Notes under the pieces: model-generated | Database searches by the model: none | Seen by the model: the letters and a program-made list of their open reading frames with translations, nothing else | What the model was told of the DNA's origin: nothing | Source of the DNA: Hymenobacter aerophilus DSM 13606 | GTDB taxonomy: Bacteria; Bacteroidota; Bacteroidia; Cytophagales; Hymenobacteraceae | NCBI RefSeq assembly: GCF_000382225.1 | Contig: NZ_KB907808.1 | Location: 62,001 to 126,000 of the forward strand | Length of the DNA: 64,000 nt | Direction of reading: 5' to 3' | Part shown: one piece after another, positions 8,999-17,505 of the stretch | How the letters are laid out: the number at the start of each line of letters is the position of its first letter | How positions within the stretch are numbered: the first letter of the stretch is position 1 | Position numbers and translations under genes: made by a program

Positions 8999-9114
8999 AG
9001 TAACGCGAACTTTGCAGTTCGCGACCCGGAACGGCAACAATAAGCGAGCGGCGCGAAAAATGGATTCATGCTATCGGGTTATTCATAGCCGCGAACTACA
9101 AAGTTCGCGTTACT
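8999..9114. repeat. Palindromic element, family C copy 1
   Basis: Arms AGTAACGCGAACTTTGCAG and CTACAAAGTTCGCGTTACT. Each arm also contains its own short palindrome CGCGAAC...GTTCGCG. The right end overlaps the TAG stop of the transposase gene (9113-9115). Confidence 0.92.
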
Positions 9115-9712
9115 ACCCTAACGTATCCGGCCAGTATGTGTAGGGCCATTGTTCCCAACTTTCGGCCAGGCCGGCTTTCACCGGGTTATTTACCACGTAG
9201 GCAACTACGCGCTGCATCTCTTCACCGCTGCGCACGATATGATCGTAGGTTTCGCGCTGCCAGAACTGCCCGGTTCGGTTCAGCAGCTTATTGGCTTGCA
9301 GCGCCGTGTAGCCCTTGAGGCGTTGCAGCGTATCAGCCAGCAAAGGCGCATCTTCTGCCAAGGAAACAACAGCATGCACGTGGTTAGGCATAATGCAGTA
9401 GCAAACCAGGTGGTATGCTTTCCCATGAAAATGGCGTAGCGAAGCAGCTACCAATTCGGCTACGGCCGGCTCGCGTAGCCACACCGGCCCCTGGGCTGCG
9501 CCGTCCAATAGCGTATCGAAGCGGCCGAAATACCGGCGCTGCTGGGCGTAAGTCAGCTCGGCGCTATCTGCTTCGCTGCTCCGAAACTGATTCTGCAATC
9601 GGGCTACTACGCTGCTGGGCAGAGAGCCAGCCAGGCGGAACGTCAAGAACAGATCAGAGCCCGGTGGCAGACGGTGCGGAAGGTTGCGCTCATAATACAG
9701 CGGCTGTCTCAT
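9113..9712 (-). CDS. REP-associated tyrosine transposase (RAYT, IS200-like Y1 family)
   Basis: 199 residues from ATG 9712 (MRQPLYYERN). The Y1 HUH motif is in CYCIMPNHVHAVV, with HVH at 111-113, and the candidate nucleophile is Tyr156 in WQRETYDHIVR. The C-terminal block VVNNPVKAGLAESWEQWPY is typical of RAYTs. These single-copy domesticated transposases act on hairpin repeats found around them. Here matching palindromes lie directly on both sides (8999-9114 and 9772-9912), the arrangement expected if this enzyme recognises or once mobilised family C. The reading frame is intact and both catalytic motifs are present. Confidence 0.93.
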   Translation of the reverse strand: MRQPLYYERNLPHRLPPGSDLFLTFRLAGSLPSSVVARLQNQFRSSEADSAELTYAQQRRYFGRFDTLLDGAAQGPVWLREPAVAELVAASLRHFHGKAYHLVCYCIMPNHVHAVVSLAEDAPLLADTLQRLKGYTALQANKLLNRTGQFWQRETYDHIVRSGEEMQRVVAYVVNNPVKAGLAESWEQWPYTYWPDTLG

Positions 9713-9730
9713 ACAATTAAGATAGGACAG

Positions 9731-9770
9731 CAATGTGAACTTTGTAAGCGCCGACGAACGACCGACACCG
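9731..9770. repeat. Partial family C arm
   Basis: GTGAACTTTGTAAGCGCCGA followed by CGAACGACCGACACCGGG resembles the left half of copy 2 (CGCGAACTTTGTAGTTCGCG, then CGAACGATCGGCACCGGG) without a matching right arm. It looks like a decayed copy upstream of the transposase. Confidence 0.65.
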
Positions 9771-9771
9771 G

Positions 9772-9912
9772 GCTAATAGAGCGATAGTAGCGCGAACTTT
9801 GTAGTTCGCGACCCCGAACGATCGGCACCGGGCAAAATCGAATTCCTGCTACCCGCTACCCGGTCGTTCCGGGTCGCGAACTACAAAGTTCGCGCTACTA
9901 CCGCTCTATTAG
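9772..9912. repeat. Palindromic element, family C copy 2
   Basis: Long arms run from CTAATAGAGCGATAGTAGCG to the mirrored CGCTACTACCGCTCTATTAG at the right, including the CGCGAACTTTGTAGTTCGCG core. The right end lies only a few bases before the ATG of the barstar-like gene at 9919. Confidence 0.92.
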
Positions 9913-9918
9913 TTCACC

Positions 9919-10182
9919 ATGACCCTTGACCTCACCGGTATTACTACTAAAGCCGCCATTCACCAGCTGTTCAAGGAGCAGCTGGGCTTTGAGGAATGGT
10001 ATGGCCCGAGCTGGGACGCTTTCTGGGATTCCATAGTAGCCATCGTGGAAATGCCGCTGGTACTCACGCTCACCAACTGGCAGGAATTCGCCCAACATTG
10101 CCCCCACGACATGCAGATTCTGCGGCAGGTAATGCAGGACTACGCCGAGGAAATGGCTCCTAAGCGTATCGTGCTGGCGTAG
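9919..10182 (+). CDS. Barstar-family (ribonuclease inhibitor-like) protein
   Basis: 87 residues from ATG 9919. It matches the barstar fold: an N-terminal strand (MTLDLTGI), helix, then FEEWYGPSWDAFWDSI, equivalent to the barstar block with YGxNxDALWD, and a C-terminal strand ending RIVLA. Barstar binds and inhibits barnase-type RNases; family members also act as immunity proteins in toxin systems. No barnase-like gene is adjacent: the transposase and palindromes lie upstream and a reductase downstream. The palindrome ends seven bases before the start, so its upstream control region is essentially repeat DNA. Confidence 0.83.
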   Translation: MTLDLTGITTKAAIHQLFKEQLGFEEWYGPSWDAFWDSIVAIVEMPLVLTLTNWQEFAQHCPHDMQILRQVMQDYAEEMAPKRIVLA

Positions 10183-10292
10183 CACGCGGGCATCATTTGC
10201 TTTCTGGTGGGCCGATTGGTGGTTTCGGCTGTTGTAGCCCCTCCCGCCGCGGGTGCGGTGGGGAAACTTATCTGAATCTGAAACCTAAAAAC

Positions 10293-11363
10293 ATGAACTA
10301 CCGTGCTTTAGTAGTTGGTGCCAGCGGCATCATCGGCAGCAACCTGGCCCGCGAGCTGCTGGCCCACGACTGGCCCACCTACGGCCTCTCCCGCTCGCCC
10401 CGCCCTGACGACGTGCCCGGTCTGCAGCCCGTAGCCGCCGACCTGCTCGACCCTGCCAGCCTGCAAACGGCCCTCGCCGGCCTCGCTCCCACCCACGTAT
10501 TCATCACCACCTGGATGCGCCAGGACACCGAGGCCGAGAACATCCGCGTTAATGCCCTGATGGTGCGCAACCTGCTCGACGCGCTGGCCCCGCAACAATC
10601 GGTGCAGCATGTGGCGCTGGTTACCGGCCTCAAGCACTACCTGGGGCCGTTCGAGGCCTACGTGAACGGGGGCACTCCGCCGCCCACGCCCCTGCGCGAG
10701 GAGCAGCCGCGCCTGCCGCTCGACAACTTTTACTACGCCCAGGAAGACGAGGTGTACGCCGCCGCTGCCCGCAACGGGTTTACGTGGAGCGTCCACCGGC
10801 CCCATACCATCATCGGCAAGGCCGTGGGCAACCTCATGAACCTGGGCACCACGCTGGCCGTGTACGCCTCCATCTGCCGCGAAACCGGCCGCCCCTTCCG
10901 CTGGCCCGGCTCGGAAGCCCAGTGGAATGGCCTCTCCGACGTAACTGATGCCCGCATCATCGCCCAACAGCTGCGCTGGGCCGCTACCGCCGAAACGGCC
11001 CGCAACGAAGCCTTCAACATCGTGAACGGCGACGTATTCCGCTGGAGCTGGCTGTGGCCCCGCCTGGCCGCCTGGTTTGGGGTGGAAGGCGTGGGGTTCG
11101 ATGGCACTATTCACCCATTGGAAGCCGAGATGAGCGCCGACGCCCCCGTATGGCGCGCAATAGCCGACCGCCACCACCTCGCCGAGGCCGACCTCAGCCG
11201 CCTGGCTTCGCCCTGGCACACCGACCTCGACCTGGGCCGCCCCATTGAGGTGATGACCGACATGAGCAAGAGCCGCCGACACGGTTTCCTGGCCTACCAG
11301 ACCACCGAAGACTCGTTCTTCGACCTGTTCGCCCAGCTCCGCACCGACCGCCTGATTCCGTAG
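10293..11363 (+). CDS. SDR oxidoreductase of the PRISE-like type
   Basis: 356 residues from ATG 10293; the frame extends upstream but has no plausible N-terminus there. The N-terminal VVGASGIIGSNLARELL binds NAD(P). The pattern TGLKHYLGPFEAY followed by NFYYAQED resembles the progesterone 5-beta-reductase/iridoid synthase-like family, whose active site uses the Lys of the first block and the Tyr of the second. WSVHRPHTIIGKAVGN and NEAFNIVNGDVFRW are further conserved blocks. The expected chemistry is NADPH-dependent reduction of an activated C=C bond, but the substrate is unknown. It is followed by a repetitive tract, not by a clear operon partner. Confidence 0.85.
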   Translation: MNYRALVVGASGIIGSNLARELLAHDWPTYGLSRSPRPDDVPGLQPVAADLLDPASLQTALAGLAPTHVFITTWMRQDTEAENIRVNALMVRNLLDALAPQQSVQHVALVTGLKHYLGPFEAYVNGGTPPPTPLREEQPRLPLDNFYYAQEDEVYAAAARNGFTWSVHRPHTIIGKAVGNLMNLGTTLAVYASICRETGRPFRWPGSEAQWNGLSDVTDARIIAQQLRWAATAETARNEAFNIVNGDVFRWSWLWPRLAAWFGVEGVGFDGTIHPLEAEMSADAPVWRAIADRHHLAEADLSRLASPWHTDLDLGRPIEVMTDMSKSRRHGFLAYQTTEDSFFDLFAQLRTDRLIP

Positions 11364-11588
11364 GTGAGAAGTGAGATATGAGAGCTGAGATATGAGAGCT
11401 GAGAAATGAGTCCCTGATACATTTGGAGTACTACATATCACGGTCTTCTTTCTCACTTCTCATATCTCAGTTCTCATATCTCAGTTCTCATATCTCACTT
11501 CTCATATCTCACTTCTCATAACTCAGTTCTCATATCTCGGTTCTCATATCTCGGTTCTCATATCTCACTTCTCATAACTCAGTTCTCA
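11364..11588. repeat. Palindromic minisatellite of short TCTCATATCTCA-type units
   Basis: The left part (to about 11408) has three units like GAGATATGAGAGCT. The right part (11450-11588) has about nine units like CTCATATCTCAGTT/CTCATATCTCACTT in the complementary sense. The tract is therefore an inverted repeat whose right arm has expanded by tandem duplication. It fills the gap between two convergent genes and reaches the pectinesterase stop. Confidence 0.9.
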
Positions 11589-12536
11589 AAGCGGCTGCCA
11601 GGGCTGGGGGCCGCCGAAAATGCGCCGCAGGGTGTAACGTGTGGCTTCTTTGTGGCTGAGCTGCCGGCTCCAGGTTACGCGCCGGGCGGGCTGCGCGCCA
11701 GGGCCACGGCTCCTGTATTCGGCGTAGCGGGCGGTTTTCTCATTTTCCGGATTTTTCCAGTTGTCCCAGCCGGCGGGGCGGATGTGCGGGCCCAGCTCGC
11801 AGCGCAGGTAGGCCACGCTGGCGGCGGGTCGCCAGGGCCGCCCCAACGACACGTTGGTGGCCAGCGCCGAATCGGCCGACAGCCGGCAATCCAGGAAAAC
11901 GAAGCCGTAGGGCTGCTCCGGGGGCGTGGAGGCGGCCGTGATGTGCGAGTTCTTCTTGCTGACAATGGTGCACCGGTCGAATACGGCCGTGCTGGCGCCG
12001 AAAATAAAGTCGGTGGTGCCTTCGATGTGGCAGTTGATAAAGTACTGCCGGGTGTGGGCGCTGGCCAGAAACAGCGTATCCTGGTCGCCAACAATGCGGC
12101 AGTTACGGAACGTGGCGCGGTCGGCCTCGATGTGCAGGGCTACGGCCTGGCCGGCGGTGCGACCCGCCGTGTTGCGGAACGTGAGGTTTTCGGCCCGAAA
12201 GTCGTTGCCCTGTACCAGCACCGAGTGCGACGAGTACGTATCGATGCCGTTGGCGCCGCTGTGGTCGTCGTAGGTGATAATCGTCTGGTCGCGGTCTTCG
12301 CCAATAAGCGTGACGAGGGTTTTGCGCACCGGTATCACCAGCTTTTCGCGGTATACGCCCTTCTTGATGCGGATGACGGCAGACGCGGCCGAGTGGTCGG
12401 GCACCGCATCTACGGCGGCCTGCACCGTGCGGAAGTCGCCGGAGCCATCCGGGGCCACTACCAGCCCGGCAACCGGGCGGGCCGCTGCCAGCAGGGCCAG
12501 CAACAGCAGACATACAGTCAGCAGGGCAGTTTTCAT
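11586..12536 (-). CDS. Pectinesterase (carbohydrate esterase family 8), copy 1
   Basis: Secreted enzyme that removes methyl esters from homogalacturonan. 316 residues with a signal peptide of about 20. The CE8 beta-helix motifs are all visible: GVYREKL (60-66), QAVAL with Gln130, QDTLF with the general acid Asp153, DFIFG with the nucleophile Asp176, and LGRPWR with Arg233. It is four bases downstream of a second pectinesterase gene in the same direction, so the two are almost certainly cotranscribed and arose by duplication. Shared C-terminal wording (YAEY.SRGPGA.PARRV.WSRQLS) supports this. No pectate lyase or SusCD pair lies nearby. Confidence 0.95.
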   Translation of the reverse strand: MKTALLTVCLLLLALLAAARPVAGLVVAPDGSGDFRTVQAAVDAVPDHSAASAVIRIKKGVYREKLVIPVRKTLVTLIGEDRDQTIITYDDHSGANGIDTYSSHSVLVQGNDFRAENLTFRNTAGRTAGQAVALHIEADRATFRNCRIVGDQDTLFLASAHTRQYFINCHIEGTTDFIFGASTAVFDRCTIVSKKNSHITAASTPPEQPYGFVFLDCRLSADSALATNVSLGRPWRPAASVAYLRCELGPHIRPAGWDNWKNPENEKTARYAEYRSRGPGAQPARRVTWSRQLSHKEATRYTLRRIFGGPQPWQPL

Positions 12537-12540
12537 CGTG

Positions 12541-13557
12541 CTAGTCTTGGGTGGGGTCCCAACCGCGCAACACCACGGGCAGCGTGTACTGGCGGGCTTC
12601 GGCGGCGCTTAGCTGGCGGCTCCAGGGCACGCGCCGGGCCGGGGCGGCGCCGGGGCCGCGGCTCTGGTACTCGGCGTAGCGGGCAGTTTGCTGGTTGCTT
12701 TCGTTGCCCCAGGGGTCCCAGCCGGCGGGCGCTATCTGCGGGCCCAGCTCGCAGCCGATAAACACGGTTTTGGCGTATGGGCGCCAGGGTCGGCCCAGGT
12801 AAACGCTACCGGCGGGCGCGCTGCCGATAATTTTGCACTGGTTGAACACGTAGCCGTAGCGGGTGCTGTCGGGCGTGGAAGCGGCCGTGATGAAGCCCTT
12901 GGTTTTGCAGAAAATAATGCAGCCTTCGAACCACGCCGTGCTGCTGCCAAAGATGAAATCAACGGTGCCCTCGATGTAGCAGTTCTCGTAGTACTGGCGG
13001 CTGCCGTAGCCGTAGGTGTAGAGCGTGTCCTGAAAGCCCAGAAAGCGGCAGTTTTTAAACCGGGTCCGGTCGCCGGCCACCCACAGGGCCACCGCCTGCC
13101 CCACGGGCCCCGAGGAGTTCTGGAACGTAAGGTTTTCGGCCGTGAAGTCGGCGCCGTAGAGGTAGCAGCTGGCCGAGCCGGAGGTGCCCTTGTCTTCGCC
13201 GAAAATGTTCTTTTTCTGGTTGTAGTCGTCGTAGGTGAGAATGGTTTTCTCGCGGTCCTCGCCCATCAGCTTCACGAAGTTCTTCGAGCCGGCCAGCAGC
13301 AGCTTCTCCTTGTAAATACCGTTTTTGATGAAGATAGTGGTGACTTTCTTGCGGAAATCGGGCACGGCGTTGAAGGCCTCCTGCACTGTGCGGAACTGCC
13401 CGCTGCCATCCTGGGCCACCACAAAATCATAGGCCGGAGCCGGGACTGCCTTGGCTTGGCCCGGTAGCAGCCCGGCCAGTAACAGCAGCCAAAAAAGGTA
13501 GCAGCCAAAACCCGGGGCCAGGCTTCTGGGCGGCGTTGCTTTAAAGGATTGGATCAT
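12541..13557 (-). CDS. Pectinesterase (carbohydrate esterase family 8), copy 2
   Basis: First gene of the pectinesterase pair, 338 residues. The N-terminus is a long signal sequence with hydrophobic core [16 protein letters not shown]8 motifs: GIYKEKL, GQAVAL with Gln154, FQDTLY with Asp177, DFIFG with Asp200, and LGRPWR with Arg256. Compared with copy 1 it has a longer N-terminus and an insert around residues 112-130 ([18 protein letters not shown]), so substrate preference may differ. Plant-cell-wall degradation is the expected role for a plant- or soil-associated bacterium, by inference. Confidence 0.95.
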   Translation of the reverse strand: MIQSFKATPPRSLAPGFGCYLFWLLLLAGLLPGQAKAVPAPAYDFVVAQDGSGQFRTVQEAFNAVPDFRKKVTTIFIKNGIYKEKLLLAGSKNFVKLMGEDREKTILTYDDYNQKKNIFGEDKGTSGSASCYLYGADFTAENLTFQNSSGPVGQAVALWVAGDRTRFKNCRFLGFQDTLYTYGYGSRQYYENCYIEGTVDFIFGSSTAWFEGCIIFCKTKGFITAASTPDSTRYGYVFNQCKIIGSAPAGSVYLGRPWRPYAKTVFIGCELGPQIAPAGWDPWGNESNQQTARYAEYQSRGPGAAPARRVPWSRQLSAAEARQYTLPVVLRGWDPTQD

Positions 13558-13757
13558 GGCAGGCAGGCAGGAAAACAGAACAGCGGCAATCAGCTGGCGG
13601 GACGGCCGGAATATGCCCTGACTTTTCTGGCACCGCCCCCGACGCCCATATTACCGCGCCAGACCGGCATATAACAGTAATGGCCGCGTTATTTTGCCGC
13701 AAACGATACCGGGAACGTTGCCGCCTTCGGCCATGAGCTTTCGCCACTCCGGCCACC

Positions 13758-13765
13758 TACCTTTG
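13758..13765 (+). promoter_or_regulatory. -7 box TACCTTTG
   Basis: Exact match to the Bacteroidota sigma-70 -7 consensus TAnnTTTG, 53 bases before the ATG at 13819, in the gap between divergent genes. Confidence 0.6.
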
Positions 13766-13818
13766 TCGGTATTTCGGTTTTGGCAGTTCCAAAGCCGCCC
13801 TCTCCCCTGCTGCCGCTC

Positions 13819-14829
13819 ATGAACCGGTTTTTAGCTTTCTCCACATTCCTGCTGACGCTGGTCCCTGGCTGGGCCAGCCATGCCCAGGGCCCCTCCCCGC
13901 TCCTGGCACGCACCATTCAACTGCCCGCCGAGCTGGCCGAGCGCGAAAATCAGTTCTCCGGCCTCTGCACCTACCGCGGCCAATTGCTGCTGCTCTCCGA
14001 AAGCCGCCTCCAGGAGCAAGCCGAAGCCAAAGTGTACAGCCTGACCCTCTCCGACCTTGACCAGCAACTCGCCGGTCGGCCCGTGCAATTGCCCTTCCGC
14101 AGATACGCCATCCGGGGCCTCGATAGAGCCAGAGCGCGGATTGACGCTGGCAGCCCCATTTACGAAGGACTGGAAGGCCTGACGGTGCTGCGCGACACGG
14201 CCTATTTCTCCATCGAAACCGTAACGGCAGCGGCCAACTGCTACTTGGTGCGGGGCGTGCTGGATGAGGCCCGAAATGTCATTCAGCTCGACAGCAGCTA
14301 CCTGGTGGCCCTGCCCAAGCCGCTGCTGCCCGATGGCACCCACGCCTACAATGCGGGTTTCGAGGCGCTGGCCACCTACCGCCACCGCGAGCTGCTGGCC
14401 CTGTTCGAGTACAACTACCTGCCCCGCGGCAACGCGGCCGTAGCTCTGCGCAGCGGCCGGCAGCGGCCCGTGGCCCTGCCCCCGTTGCCCTTCCGCGTAA
14501 CCGATCTGGAGCCCGCCGGTGGCCGGCGCTTCACGGCCATCAACTATTTCTTCAATGGCGCTTCCGATGCCGTGTACCGCATGGCCCCGCCCGACCCCAA
14601 CACCCGCCTGATTCAGGACAGCGCCGGCCGCTACCAGAACTACTCTCGCCTCATCAGCCTCCGCTACAAGCGCCACCGCCTCAGCTGGAAGCCGCTGCTG
14701 ACGCTGCCCGCCGAATATCAAACCTACAACTGGGAAGGGCTGGCCGCCTACAAGCGCGGCTTTTTCCTCATCAACGACAAGTACGGCCCCTCGGGTAAGT
14801 CGACGCTGCTGTACCTGCGGCGGCGGTAG
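13819..14829 (+). CDS. Secreted esterase-like/phytase-like beta-propeller protein
   Basis: 336 residues from ATG 13819, with a signal peptide ending near WASHAQG. The pattern YEGLEGLTVLRDTAYFSIE, FEALATYRHRELLALFEYN and NWEGLAAYKRGFFLINDKYG repeats a strand motif around conserved EGL/EAL residues, as in the family annotated as esterase-like activity of phytase. Such proteins form beta-propellers and probably act outside the cytoplasm. Phosphatase or esterase activity is not established for this family and I do not claim it here. Its promoter is marked at 13758. No clear operon partner follows. Confidence 0.6.
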   Translation: MNRFLAFSTFLLTLVPGWASHAQGPSPLLARTIQLPAELAERENQFSGLCTYRGQLLLLSESRLQEQAEAKVYSLTLSDLDQQLAGRPVQLPFRRYAIRGLDRARARIDAGSPIYEGLEGLTVLRDTAYFSIETVTAAANCYLVRGVLDEARNVIQLDSSYLVALPKPLLPDGTHAYNAGFEALATYRHRELLALFEYNYLPRGNAAVALRSGRQRPVALPPLPFRVTDLEPAGGRRFTAINYFFNGASDAVYRMAPPDPNTRLIQDSAGRYQNYSRLISLRYKRHRLSWKPLLTLPAEYQTYNWEGLAAYKRGFFLINDKYGPSGKSTLLYLRRR

Positions 14830-14880
14830 GCTTAGTGATGCCTTAGTGTTTTATGTTACGCTTTCCGTTTGGCTTTACTT

Positions 14881-15510
14881 ATGGCGAGAGAAACTGCCCG
14901 CTTTTTACAGCAGTATTACCCTTTTTTGGTCCTGGGGCCAGGGTTATTTTATTCCTGGCCTATCGGACTCAGGTTTGATTTGCAGATGGAGGGTGCTGCT
15001 TCGGATGAGGCCTATTTTGCAGAAGTGCTGCGCCGTGCTTCCGTAATATTTGAGGCAGTGTTTGCACCCGACGATGAAGTGCTGGTAGTAGTACAGCGCC
15101 AACGCTGGAAGGGTCGGTTCCGACGTTGGCGGTTTCGGGCAAATCACTTTGTGCTCCGCCAATTGAAATCGTCCAAACAGGAAGCAGAGTTCCAATGGTT
15201 GGCTAACCGTACCCGCTTCGCTGATACTCGCCAACTCATCCGATTCACGGTGCAACGCACGGCCGCGCATATTCCGTACCGGCAGATTCTGCAAGCCATT
15301 AGTCATCAGTATTTTCCTCCCCGCCGCCCGCAATTGAGTGATGATGTGTTCTTCATCAATCTACGATCTAAGTTAATTTTGCACATGTACGATGATCGGG
15401 GACTGGATGTCATCAGCCCCGACGTTGAAACCCTACGCCCGCTTTATGTTGAGCTGCAGCCGCTTCTGCTGGATTACGACCGGGAACAGATGGCCGCTAC
15501 ATTTGCTTGA
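14881..15510 (+). CDS. Hypothetical protein, possibly DUF3885
   Basis: 209 residues from ATG 14881; an in-frame TTG at 14869 is less likely. The sequence has ARFLQQYYPFLVLGPGLFYSWPIGLRFDLQ at the N-terminus, then YFAEVLRRASVIFEAVFAPDDEVLVVVQ, and a C-terminal block DDVFFINLRSKLILHMYDDRGLDVIS. This order (an Arg/Phe-rich start, an EDEVLLVVQ-type strand, then YDDRG.D) resembles DUF3885 proteins, which can occur as immunity-like genes in toxin clusters. I am only moderately sure of the family. Base composition is less GC-rich than the flanking core genes, as in the next gene, so the pair may be a later arrival. Confidence 0.6.
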   Translation: MARETARFLQQYYPFLVLGPGLFYSWPIGLRFDLQMEGAASDEAYFAEVLRRASVIFEAVFAPDDEVLVVVQRQRWKGRFRRWRFRANHFVLRQLKSSKQEAEFQWLANRTRFADTRQLIRFTVQRTAAHIPYRQILQAISHQYFPPRRPQLSDDVFFINLRSKLILHMYDDRGLDVISPDVETLRPLYVELQPLLLDYDREQMAATFA

Positions 15511-15638
15511 ACAGCTGAATTAGCTGCTGTTATGCAGCAGTTGCGCGAGAGCTAGAGAAGCTACTACGCTATTTATAAGCGCCGTATGTGGAATACGCGG
15601 GTGGCTGGCATCTGCCTGGGACACTTCAGCTCCCATTT

Positions 15639-16556
15639 ATGAAACCAATCCTACTCTACCTAGTCTTACTGCTGACCACCACATCAGCCCTGGCCCAGCA
15701 GCGCATCGTGGCTGGGCGCGTCACCGACCGTTCAACCGGGCGGCCGCTTCAGGGGTGTGTTGTTTTGCAGCTCGGCACTACCAATGGCGTCAGCACCGGG
15801 GCCAATGGCGCTTTTTCGTTGTCGGTCGCTCCAGCCGCATCCGATACGCTGAGCTTGGTGGTTTCCATGATTGGCTATTTAAGCCAGCGGCGCCAGGTAC
15901 AGTTCTACGACAGCGCTAATTTCGGACTGTCACCAGCCAGTAAGGAGCTCTGTGATTTATCAATTAACTGGGGTTCCGAGGCCGGATTGCTCTCCGGCAC
16001 GCGCTACGCACCTGTTGGAGCCTTCGTCCGGGTGTATCACAGCAGGTACATACCATTGGTTTCCCAGCTACAAGCCAGCTACCAGACCAATCTCCATAGA
16101 AACAGCGCTGCTTTCGTTCAGGTTGGCTTACCCACCCTGCGCCCTAGTTATGGGCTGACGCTCAATGAACAGCTGAGCTACCAGTGGCTGCGGGCCGCGC
16201 CCCGAAATATGCGTTTTCAATCCTACTCGGCCAATGTTAGAGCGAGTGTCTATCGCCTCGGCCCGGTCCGAGTGCCCGGTTTAATTGTAGGCGGCGGCTA
16301 CGCGAACCTGAGAGAATCGCGCAACGGCGAACAGGTAGAAATCACCGGATTTGGCTACACAGTTGGTTTACAACACGCAGTCCCTTACCCGATTGGTTTG
16401 TGGGTGAACGTGACGGCCACGCGCTGGTCCGGCTACTGGCAGCTACAAGGCAGCGCCAAACGCAGTTTGTTCGGCAGGTTTGGCGCTGGAATCAACTACA
16501 ATCAGTTCCGGAAGTATCGGGAAGTTTCCTTCGCTCTGTTCCGTTATTTCTATTAA
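15639..16556 (+). CDS. Secreted protein with carboxypeptidase-like regulatory domain
   Basis: 305 residues from ATG 15639 with a signal peptide ending ...TTSALAQQ. Residues about 24-95 are a CarboxypepD_reg-like beta-sandwich (VAGRVTDRSTGRPLQGCVVLQLGT... GAFSLSV... LVVSMIGYLSQ), the domain that starts many TonB-dependent receptors and secreted Bacteroidota proteins. The remainder is rich in aromatic, alternating strand-like segments and ends in RYFY; a terminal aromatic residue is compatible with a small outer-membrane barrel. It lacks a TonB plug and is far too short to be a receptor. Function unknown. Confidence 0.72.
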   Translation: MKPILLYLVLLLTTTSALAQQRIVAGRVTDRSTGRPLQGCVVLQLGTTNGVSTGANGAFSLSVAPAASDTLSLVVSMIGYLSQRRQVQFYDSANFGLSPASKELCDLSINWGSEAGLLSGTRYAPVGAFVRVYHSRYIPLVSQLQASYQTNLHRNSAAFVQVGLPTLRPSYGLTLNEQLSYQWLRAAPRNMRFQSYSANVRASVYRLGPVRVPGLIVGGGYANLRESRNGEQVEITGFGYTVGLQHAVPYPIGLWVNVTATRWSGYWQLQGSAKRSLFGRFGAGINYNQFRKYREVSFALFRYFY

Positions 16557-16572
16557 CCTCAGAGTTACCCCA

Positions 16573-16611
16573 AAACCAAACGCCCGACCATATTGGCCGG
16601 GCGTTTGGTTT
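16573..16611. terminator. Bidirectional terminator
   Basis: Stem AAACCAAACGCCCG / CGGGCGTTTGGTTT lies between the convergent stops at 16556 and 16613, with A-rich and T-rich flanks serving both directions. Confidence 0.85.
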
Positions 16612-16612
16612 A

Positions 16613-17452
16613 TCAGAATGTGAACTGACCTACTGCTTTACCAGCCGTTACCAGTTCCACGATTTCCTCCGAGATGCCGGTAGTGCTGAAGCCACCGTCG
16701 TGCATGAGGTTTTGCATGGTTACGTAGCGGGTCAGGTCCGAAAACAGGCTCACCACGTAGTCGGCGCAGGCTTCGGCCGGGGCGTTACCCAGGGGCGAGA
16801 GACGGTCGGCGTACTCGTAGAACGCGTCGAAGCCGCTGATGCCGGTGCCGGCCGTGGTTTTGGTGGGCGACTGCGAGATGGTGTTCACGCGCACTTTCTT
16901 GAGCTTACCCAGGCGCTGGCCGTAGCTGCGGGCAATGCTTTCGAGCATGGCTTTGGCTTGGCTCATATCGGTGTAGTCGAGGAAGGCGCGCTGGGCGGCA
17001 ATGTAGCTCAGGGCCACGGCCGAGCCCCACTCGTTGAAGGCGTCCTGCTTTTCGGCCACAGCCAGCATCTTATGAAACGAGAGGGCCGACACGTCGAGCG
17101 TCTTCTGGTACCACTCGTAGTTCAGCTCGCCGTAGTGCTTGCCCTTGCGGATGTTGGCGCTCATGCCAATGCTGTGCAGCACGAAGTCGAGCTTGCCGCC
17201 GAGCTGCTCCTGGGCCCCCGAGAACAGGTTTTCCAGGTCCTCCATTGAGGTAGCATCGGCCGGGATGATGGGCGCGTTGCACTGCTCCGAAAGCTTGTTG
17301 ATTTCGCCCATGCGCATGGCCAGCGGGGCGTTGGTGAGCACGAAGCGGGCACCCTCGGCGTGGCACTTCAGCGCCACTTTCCAGGCAATGGATTCTTCAT
17401 TGAGCGCGCCGGAAATGATACCGACTTTGCCCGCGAGTAGGTTACTGGCCAT
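16613..17452 (-). CDS. fabI: Enoyl-[acyl-carrier-protein] reductase
   Basis: Reduces trans-2-enoyl-ACP to acyl-ACP with NADH in type II fatty-acid synthesis. 279 residues, normal for the family. The N-terminus GIISGALNEESIAWKVA is the FabI variant of the SDR nucleotide loop. LHSIGMS lies in the cofactor region. The catalytic pair Tyr160 and Lys167 (YTDMSQAK, Tyr-x6-Lys) is intact, with Tyr150 upstream. RVNTISQSPTKTTAGTGISGF and the GG-F block near the C-terminus also match. It is the likely target site of triclosan-type inhibitors, from family knowledge. A 127-base palindromic element separates it from recN upstream. Confidence 0.97.
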   Translation of the reverse strand: MASNLLAGKVGIISGALNEESIAWKVALKCHAEGARFVLTNAPLAMRMGEINKLSEQCNAPIIPADATSMEDLENLFSGAQEQLGGKLDFVLHSIGMSANIRKGKHYGELNYEWYQKTLDVSALSFHKMLAVAEKQDAFNEWGSAVALSYIAAQRAFLDYTDMSQAKAMLESIARSYGQRLGKLKKVRVNTISQSPTKTTAGTGISGFDAFYEYADRLSPLGNAPAEACADYVVSLFSDLTRYVTMQNLMHDGGFSTTGISEEIVELVTAGKAVGQFTF

Positions 17453-17505
17453 ATAAGGAGGTGAGTTGGGTTGTAGATTGAAGCTACAAAAGAGGCGAAA
17501 AAATA

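Noticed and set aside
8999..9912. Complete IS200/IS605 insertion sequence
   Set aside because: No left/right-end guide sequences or TnpB; long palindromes on both sides and RAYT-type C-terminus fit a domesticated RAYT better.
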